Positions 56,901 through 64,000 of a stretch of DNA of 64,000 bases are shown piece after piece. Position 1 is the first letter of the stretch; every line of letters starts with the position of its first letter. The notes beneath the pieces were generated by a model. That model ran no database searches. It was not told the origin of the DNA and saw only the letters and a program-made list of their open reading frames with translations. The translations under genes were made by a program, and so were the position numbers. Origin of the DNA: Owenia fusiformis (lineage: Eukaryota > Annelida > Polychaeta > Sabellida > Oweniidae); the NCBI GenBank assembly GCA_903813345.2, contig CAIIXF020000003.1:2944109-3008108 (forward strand). The letters run 5' to 3'.

Positions 56901-59900
56901 GCAGACATTTTTCCGCAAAAAAATATTTTGAAATTATCAGATATGATGAGATAATTAAGTGATTCTAATTATTAAGTAAACTTGAGTTAGGTAGCCAATT
57001 AGAACAGTTGACTTCCACATGTGCACCACTTAGCATACTTCGTTTTAGCCTTACACCCCAGTCACATTTGTCGTACGGAGGCCGTGCGTCAACCACAGAT
57101 CAATTAAATCAGTGTATTTCTGCGGCGAGCGTACGGCGTCAACTACACCAACATACTGATAATAAATAGCTGCATATGAATAGCAAATTTTGTGGATAGT
57201 TTTATAAATTGTAAGCTTTAATTATGGCTAAATGATGCATTAAAAGAGGTAAATATTATATATTTTACAAAATATCTTGCCTTTGATTTTCACCATTCCA
57301 AACAGTTGATTTGTATTATGAAACTATTTTATTTGGTAGGTGGTTACCAAACGGGGAAGAATTGTGGGTACAACAACGAAGACCTTTTTGCGATGATCGG
57401 TTCCGTGTTCATGTGCATAATGCGAGAGGAGTTAACTCAGGTAATATAAAGAGAATCATATCGTTTTTAGTGGTAGCTCCACTATTATATGGCTAATTCG
57501 AAAATCGTTGTATTAATTATGAGAAAATGAAGATTTCAGGTACCCAAACTCCATGTACCAAAGGACACCTCTCTTGAAACTCGGAATCAAAGATTCTGAC
57601 TATCTGGCCGTTATTGTCATCTTGCCATTTTATTGGCTTAATTTAATTTTTTTAATTTGCAATTAATGTATTCCGTTTTTCAATAAATACATGTATGAGT
57701 TTCAAAAGAGATGATTCTCGGAGCAATTTTTTGGAGCAGGGGAGATATTTGATATTGATGAATATAAGCAAATTGCTGTATTATAATATAATTACTGTCC
57801 ACAAAATGTACATAAATAGACCAAAATCTGGTCTGTAATTATAATCATGTTGTACATTTTACATGTTATAATTATAAGTTAATAATTTTAAAACTTTATT
57901 TAAACACAGCAAATACGGTGGACGAAATAAATAAATAAAAATAAGGAAAAAATACCCTGGTGATTTCACCGATAAAACCTGATTTCAATCAACCACAATC
58001 TCGATTTTAAATTTAATTTTTTTTCAAAAGCGACATCTGTGGAGTTATCCTTTGCCATTTCTGATTGGTTCGGAATCATGATATGATGTTATATGTGATC
58101 ATGATTATGTATGATTTGAAGCTTTAAATATGATATTTAAATAAGTTTAATAATGTATCGTGATAATATTAATAACTATAATTACCTAGACATGTCGTTT
58201 TTGTTTAAAAATGACTTGTTGTAATGATCGATTGAGGCGAGTATATCAATGATAATGGTAAAGAGTTTATTAGACTAAGACTTATATGCTTTTTGCATTT
58301 TAAGGTTAACGGGGTTGTACTTTTTAAAGATGGCACCGGACAAACCTTAAAGCACACAACTTTCATTGGGATGGAAACTGTGAAAAACGCATCTATGATC
58401 TTTTACGTAAGATTTTATATAATATTTTCGTGCAATTGACCCAATATTCTAATATGATACGTGAGGTCAGGACAACTAGAACAATTCATTTACCATCTAT
58501 AATGGAGTATAACCGCTAAAATTCATAAATGCAAATAGTTGTATTTCTTGTTTATCATATTAGAATCGTAACAAAGACCTCGATTTTGTGATTTATGTCA
58601 AATTAGGACCTCAAATTTTATTCTGGCCATCGCCAAAGACCTCGATCGCTACGCAATTGAACAGAATAAAACGCCATTAAACATAAAATCTCGGTCTTTA
58701 TTCCTTAGTAAAAACCTTCTAGAATCAAATAACGTTGTTGCTAACATTATACGTGATGTCACACTAACACAACCGATTTACTACCCAAATCGTATAAGAA
58801 TATTTCTGCTAAAACTGTATTTCCAGAATAACTTTCCGGCGAGAATCAAGCATGTCTATATGTATAACAGCGGGGCTGTTATGGAGGCCTTTACTGCCAT
58901 CTTTTGGCCTTTCCTTTCAAACAAAATAAAGGAAAGGGTAATGTATAATTTAATTATACATTGTCATTAACGTATGGTTTTGTCACATTTGACCTACGGT
59001 TACCTGTGCGGTCGCGTAGCTTCCTAAAATATGCGGCATAAAATATAAGGGATAAGCAGTACGATGTAGAATTTCTGTATCGATTTTGTGAACCTACAGC
59101 CACCGTAACGTCACCGTATAGCAAATGTGACCGAGCCTTAACTGCGAAAATTATATTCCCAATAAATACTCTGTTTTGTAAATATTATACTCGCTCATTT
59201 TGTATCAATACAATTCATTTTCTCGCTTCATGGATGAAATCATTAAAATCAGAAAAAGTCTCCTGGCAAAAATTTAAGACTTTTAACTTTTTTGCAGTTC
59301 AACTACTTCCCTAACTTGGAGGAACTTTATGAAAAACTCCCCATGAAGTTATTGCCTAAGGAGTACCTACCAGATGACTACACTGGTCCTCATGCTGGAA
59401 CCATTAGCCAGATATCTAGTAAGCGATGGGCCTTTAGACAATATTTCAAATACTTTATCATATCATGCATGACCATGATTACCCACCAACAAAATGGAAC
59501 ACATTATATTATTGATATCAGCACACGTGTCATGGGCTTTTATAGAATAACAGAATTTGAATATATTAATTATAGTTAGGCCAAGGTATTATTGGTTTGG
59601 ACACGACCTTCATGATACACTCCCCTCCATAAGTTTGGCAACCTTAGCTCCCCCATTGAACTACGTGTTAAAGCCTCTTTATGTTTGAATTTTTATTTAC
59701 TTAACCAGTGATGAAATAACTTATAATATTGATCGAAACGTAACTTGACTTTATTTCGAATACCTCCAAATTTTCTAAATTTTTTCATCAATTAGGTCGG
59801 AAATCGATGGTTTTGATGAATTTTTCGTCATTCCCATGTAATCTAATGGGAAATGGAGGGTTTGGGGCAAATCAGAAATCAGGATATCTTTTCAGTAAAA

Positions 59901-60680
59901 GATTCAGCAAAAAATATTTTTATATAGAAAATTGATGAATACTATTTTGATGAATACTAAAGTTACAACGCTTCAAAGTCATGTTTGAAAATCATTTTTC
60001 GACTCTTGTGTTATTTCAATGGAAGAGTTTTTTTCAAAAACAATTTTGACTTTAAAGCCGTATAACTTTGTTGAACCTAAAGAAACATATCAATTTTTAA
60101 TAAATAAATTTAACAAATTCAATTGCCTGCCTAGCTCGTATGTTTGCAAGGACTCGGATGGATGGATGGATATTCTGTCATATGACTTGCGGTAAATCTA
60201 CATTAGTTAACATGGGAATGTCGATTTTCAAAGATTCATCAAATTTATCATCAATTTTCGACTTATTGTAATTGAGGAAAACAATTGAGAAAATTTGGAG
60301 GTATTAGAAATAAAGTCAAATTACGTTTCTATTAACAGGCTAAGTAAATAAAAATTCAAATGTAAAGAGGCTTCAACACGTAGTTCAATGAGGTAGCTAA
60401 GGATCATATTAGTTAGGCTTATTTTGCCGGGACTTTCATACGTCTGGTAATTTTAATAAAATCAACATGTACATTTTCCGTAAAATCGTGACCTTATACA
60501 GTGCTTGACCTTACGTAGGTAGTGTACATTTCAGACTACTGGTATCAGCGGTTGACGTCACCCGAGCTGAACAAAAGAATCAAGACATTGAGCACAACGC
60601 AGTTCAAAGTCGACGAGACGAAACGACCGAAAAAAGGTCAAGATGAAGTAGCAAGCTTCAGAAAACTTAACATTGAATAA
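53944..60680 (+). CDS. CRAL-TRIO (Sec14-like) lipid-transfer protein, tandem copy 2 (336 aa, 8 exons)
   Basis: Exons: 53944-54145, 54293-54458, 55271-55332, 57340-57440, 58305-58406, 58827-58937, 59298-59418, 60535-60680. Every exon has the same length and phase as in copy 1, all GT-AG. I count about 33 amino-acid differences in 336, of which 15 fall in exons 4-5 (67 residues) and only 3 in exons 7-8. The domain layout is as in copy 1: N-lobe about 30-95, lipid-binding domain about 120-275, tail ending SFRKLNIE. Only one exon 3 is present, preceded by about four minisatellite units. Reading through the exon 7 donor would also give a long open frame to 59579, but exon 8 is conserved between copies and restores the family C-terminus, so splicing is preferred. 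Confidence 0.88.
54586..54970. mobile_element. palindromic repeat in intron 2 of copy 2
   Basis: GAAGTGCAATACATGATATA and inverted partners, with CTCGAGAAATTCTGTATTGG, are followed by a second hairpin around GATGATCAACGGGGACAA. It matches 35440-35730 in copy 1 and was present before the gene duplication. Confidence 0.65.
55612..55860. mobile_element. degenerate palindromic MITE in intron 3 of copy 2
   Basis: Arms GGTTACAATTTAATGGCGAA and CGGCTATCATCCATCGGTCT at left pair loosely with the sequence ending AGCGGGTAGCCGAAAGCC. It is related to the MITE at 6357-6540 and is absent from copy 1 intron 3. Confidence 0.45.
58563..58722. repeat. dispersed repeat in intron 5 of copy 2
   Basis: AAAGACCTCGATTTTGTGAT and AAATCTCGGTCTTTATTCCT are partly complementary (GACCTCGATTT/AATCTCGGTC). 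Further copies lie near 14980-15160 and 41797-41930. In copy 1 the left half has been lost at the mariner insertion. Confidence 0.65.
58968..59140. mobile_element. inverted-repeat MITE in intron 6 of copy 2
   Basis: Orthologous to the insertion at 42190-42367 in copy 1: the same position in intron 6 and the same termini (GTCACATTTGACCTACGGT and AGCAAATGTGACC). Confidence 0.65.
59618..60405. mobile_element. long-inverted-repeat element in intron 7 of copy 2
   Basis: The left arm runs from CACTCCCCTCCATAAGTTTG through TGAACTACGTGTTAAAGCCT. The right arm carries the complement (GAGGCTTCAACACGTAGTTCA) and AAGTCAAATTACGTTTCTAT against GAAACGTAACTTGACTTT. It is absent from copy 1 intron 7. Other members: a fragment near 11505 and an arm at 63797-64000. 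Non-coding. Confidence 0.75.
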
Positions 60681-60744
60681 AATGTGTTTTTATTAAACTT
60701 CCGAAGACTCAGCTCTAATTTGCCATATCTTGCATCAAAATTAA

Positions 60745-61372
60745 AGCGGCTACAAGGACTGTGGGGAGAAAAATTGGTAATTTTACCTTTTCTGAACTAT
60801 CGGGGCGAAGTTTGGTCTAACATCTTCTTCCTTATTCCTATTTTGGTAAAATGTATGCATAGGGCGATAATCATCAACCAGTAGAACTGATAAATCGTTT
60901 AGAATCCATAATTCTATACAAGGAGTCCCACTTTTAGATTTTTCAATTTCTTTCGACGTCGAAACACCTAGCGGGTGAAATTGAAACTAATTTTTCTGGC
61001 GCTCGAGTCGATAAAATCTCTGATAGTGTGAATCTTTTTATGAAAACGTTTCTTATAGAAATCACTTGACGATTATTAGAAAGCATTAAAAGTTGAATCC
61101 AAAGCGAAATCTGAATTAAAAGTGAAAAAACTTTGCGCGGACGTTAGAGAAGAAACTTCCGGTTTAATAAAAATGGCGGAGACGAAGGAAAAGAAGTCGA
61201 AGAATTAGGGGATTTTATTTTGCCATTATCGATTGATATAAGGTATGTGCACAAATTCTAGCTGCATACATGGAAAAAAGATACATTTTGAGAGGCTATA
61301 AGATATTCAACGCTTTCATTTTTCTATAGACCCAGGATCACTGGATACGACTCGACAGTCCATACTGCTGCT
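60745..61372. mobile_element. 628-bp TTAA-flanked element in the 3' flank of copy 2
   Basis: TTAA lies at 60741-60744 and 61373-61376, with imperfect ends AGCGGCTACAAGGACTGTGG and (reverse complement of the right) AGCAGCAGTATGGACTGTCG. Copy 1 has an uninterrupted site (AAAATTAGGTTACAAG, near 49749). No coding capacity of note. Confidence 0.75.
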
Positions 61373-61643
61373 TTAAGTTACAAGCTTCAGAAAACATTGA
61401 AGAAATAATTATAAGGCCTTGAAATAAAATATAATTATATTCGATGTTAACATTATGTTTAAAATTGTTCAATTACATTTGCAAACTTTAGACATAACTT
61501 AAACCCAGCTGAAACTCAAGCGATGAACAAATGATGAATGTACATAAAATATAACGAGAGGCGCGATTTTCTTAACACAGTCCCGGATCTCAGCTTACCA
61601 GTGTATGTACTGGTAAATTTAATGCAACCATGGAATATATTAT

Positions 61644-62911
61644 CACGGTGTCCAACCCAAACGCTCTTACATGCACGACGGAGCGTTTCATTACTGAAAC
61701 TAAACAAAGAAACGCTCCGGAGTAGGACAACTGGCGGGCGGGAATGATGAGCCATCTGACGATTTCCCCAATAATGGGAATAAGAGGTATGAGCAGTTAC
61801 TTATTTCAAGTATACCATTCGATATTCATGTTGTACCTGGCTGGCTGTTGGCGTTTGAAGCAATTAGGAAGAGCTGTACGAAGCAGTATAGTTATCAAAA
61901 TTCAAAAACGTATTTATCGTATTACCAGTCAAAACCTCTTTTGACGAGACGTGTGATTAGTTGAGTCAAGATTAGAGCACCAACGTATATTTTGATCAAA
62001 TTTCAATGCTTCAACGCACCATACATTATCGTAATTGTGATTTGATGACCGAAAATCCAGTCTAAAAAATTATGAAACATTCTCATATTCAAGAAACGCT
62101 CCGGTCTGGTCAACACAGTGAACTGGGAACGCTGCGGTAGTCTAAATCTGTTTAGGAAATATATAACTTGACTTTCCTTTTCAGGAAGAGATAGAAAAGA
62201 TTTAGTATACCCCTTGGCATCAAAAGAAAAAAGATTTATTCACATATAAACTTTTCGTTTTATGTCAATAGTTTTATGCTTTAGCACACATTTAGGCATA
62301 GCATCATCTTATGTAGGCTTAAGTCGGCTAGTTGCAAGTTTAGCACCACTAGGTTCGGACGTTTCAATTTGCCTAACAAGTGCACCACGTTTTTGAGAGA
62401 TAGATTCGATTCCAATCTTCTCTAATAATCTGAAAATAATATCAAAACAAAATGGTAAGAGCGTTTCTAAAATTGTGTCCTAAATCTACAGAGCGTTTCG
62501 AGGAAAACAAGCGATTTCTTGAGAACAAGTAATGGATTTGGACTGGGATTTTAGGAAATGAGAATATACGGGTTTGTGATCTTCAACTTTGACAGAAAGA
62601 TTGACGTTTTCATATAACTACCAGTTTAATTCGTAATTTCTGGTCAATTCGTCAACTTCAGATTCGTTCGATCCAAACTACGGAGCTTTGATCAAGCAAA
62701 TAACAGTTACCACCAGAAGTTAAATAAATAAAATCTTTGCTCAGGGTATTGTTCATCGAATGGTACATAATATTTCACCATAACGTATGATATGTAAGAG
62801 AAACGAGTGAAACAATACTCCAGAAGCCGCCATTTTATTTTGCTCCGCAGCGTTTCCTCGTTAATCAAACGCTCCGTCGTGCATGTAAGAGCGTTTGGGT
62901 TGGACACCGTG
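61644..62911. mobile_element. 1.27-kb element with perfect 45-bp inverted repeats
   Basis: 61644-61688 and 62867-62911 are exact reverse complements (45 of 45) beginning CACGGTGTCCAACCCAAACG. Flanks read ...ATTAT and ATTAT..., a possible 5-bp duplication (TTA cannot be excluded because the flanks are AT-rich). GAGCGTTT/AAACGCTC words recur inside, also near 62100, 62461 and 62491. No transposase was recognised. Confidence 0.85.
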
Positions 62912-63169
62912 ATTATATTATTCTTTATTGAGGGAAAGCTTGAATTGGTGTGCCATTAAATGTCATCGTGAACACGTTTTGAACACACATTATTGTAAAA
63001 ACTTGTGCGTAGAGACCTTGCGCCGGCCTTGAGTTTGTACACTGCTGTAATGCACATATACTCTAGGAGCTAGCAAACATTTATAAGACATCTCGAGTAC
63101 AAAAGGTTTGAGACCTGTAATTAGTAGATATGTGACTAACATCCCCAAAAAGGTAACTCTTAAGTGTTA

Positions 63170-63790
63170 GATTTGGGGTTACCACCAGGGGGCGCTCTTT
63201 GAAATGCCCCTAAAATTCGGTTTAAATGACATTTTGAGTACATCAAGCAAACCAATGCCAAAAGATTCGTTTTTAGTGCTGAAATGAAATTCATTCACTC
63301 TTAAGTGCCCAGGATGGGGTTTAGTCCATTTCTGAGCAGGTAATAGGTGGCGCTACATAGACATTTAAATGACATCTCGAGTACATCAATGAAACTTTTT
63401 TTAAATTCTTCCCTGGGGCACTCTAAAACATTATGAGTTCTTAAGAGTAGCCAATTTTGGGGATTAATCCACTTCTGAGTGAATCAAATGTCACCCTGGC
63501 ACGACCACGCCCAATGCACATTTAAATGACATCTTAAGTACATCAATTAAACCTTTGTAAAAATGTTCCTTAGGTCGTTCTGAAATATAATGAGTCCTTA
63601 AGAGTGGCCAAATTTGGGGATTGACCCATTTCTGAGTTAATTGAATGTTACCCTGGTACGGCCACGCCCAATCCACCGTATCATTAAAAACAGGATCAAA
63701 ATGTTCATTTTGAACCCCTAGGACATTTTCAACCATTCTGAGTAGTCAACCTTGGAGTTAAATCCACTTCTCATTGGGTCATAAGTCACA
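63170..63790 (+). repeat. degenerate tandem repeat, about 150-bp unit, 4 copies
   Basis: TTTAAATGACATYTTGAGTA or a variant occurs at about 63221, 63366 and 63521, each with CTTAAGAGTGGCCAA-like and TGGGGATTGACCCATTTCTG-like words. A fourth, poorer unit follows to 63790. No coding capacity seen. Confidence 0.75.
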
Positions 63791-63796
63791 AAGGTA

Positions 63797-64000
63797 CATT
63801 CATCAAATTTATCATTAATTTTCGACTTATTGTAATTGAGGAAAAAATAGAGAAAATTTGAAGATATTGGAGATAAAGTCAAATTACGTTTCCATCAATA
63901 GACTAGGATAAGTATTTTCATCGTAGGTTAAGTAAATAAAAATTCAAAGGTAAAGAAGCTTTAACACGTAGTTCAATGGGTGAGCCAAGGTTGCCAAACT
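63797..64000. mobile_element. right arm of the long-inverted-repeat family, cut by the window end
   Basis: Matches 60232-60405 in the same orientation, for example CGACTTATTGTAATTGAGGA, AAGTCAAATTACGTTTC and AACACGTAGTTCAATG, and adds AAGGTTGCCAAACT, the complement of the left terminus at 59618. The element or its remains continue beyond the window. Confidence 0.7.

Noticed and set aside
59419-59579. Read-through of CRAL-TRIO copy 2 exon 7 to a stop at 59579
   Set aside because: A conserved donor (GTAAG) follows residue 288 in both paralogues and exon 8 restores the frame and the family-like tail. Copy 1 has an immediate stop on read-through.

Overview
The window looks like nuclear DNA of a marine invertebrate (a bilaterian animal, probably an ambulacrarian or a lophotrochozoan; I cannot decide which). 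The grounds are AT-rich sequence, short GT-AG exons in long introns, a TRIM ubiquitin ligase with one coding exon, and a very high density of small inverted-repeat transposons, tRNA-type SINEs and minisatellites. There is no sign of bacterial gene organisation, CRISPR or rRNA.

Layout. 1-11.6 kb is almost gene-free: a SINE, one possible Ulp1-protease-like exon, palindromic MITEs, a TTAA-flanked piggyBac-like element and, directly beside it, an element with a tandem-repeat core. 11.7-13.2 kb (minus) holds a two-exon TPPP/p25-alpha gene. 15.7-17.6 kb (plus) holds a TRIM-NHL protein. 18-25.4 kb is repeats only. 25.5-27.7 kb (minus) holds a secreted leucine-rich-repeat protein in three exons, with an in-frame amber codon in the last. 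A fold-back element of about 850 bp lies just upstream of it. 29-32.5 kb is transposons.

From 33 to 60.7 kb two tandem paralogous genes on the plus strand encode CRAL-TRIO (Sec14-like) lipid-transfer proteins. Each has eight exons of identical length and phase and gives 336 residues; the two proteins are about 90% identical by hand count. Copy 1 spans 16.7 kb and copy 2 6.7 kb. Most of the difference is transposon insertion and repeat growth in copy 1 introns. Because the introns are alignable, each copy serves as the empty site for insertions in the other, so target-site duplications can be read directly: TAA for a 141-bp MITE, TTA for a 6.5-kb element with about 730-bp terminal inverted repeats, and TTAA for others.

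The most unusual structure is in copy 1. Exon 3 (62 nt) is followed by four more tandem copies of itself, each carrying a stop codon and one also lacking its acceptor. It is preceded by about 17 minisatellite units that resemble the 5' boundary of the same exon. 61-64 kb holds further inverted-repeat elements and a tandem repeat, and ends inside a repeat arm.

All gene models were assembled by eye from splice sites and reading frames. Names rest on recognised domain motifs, not on database searches.
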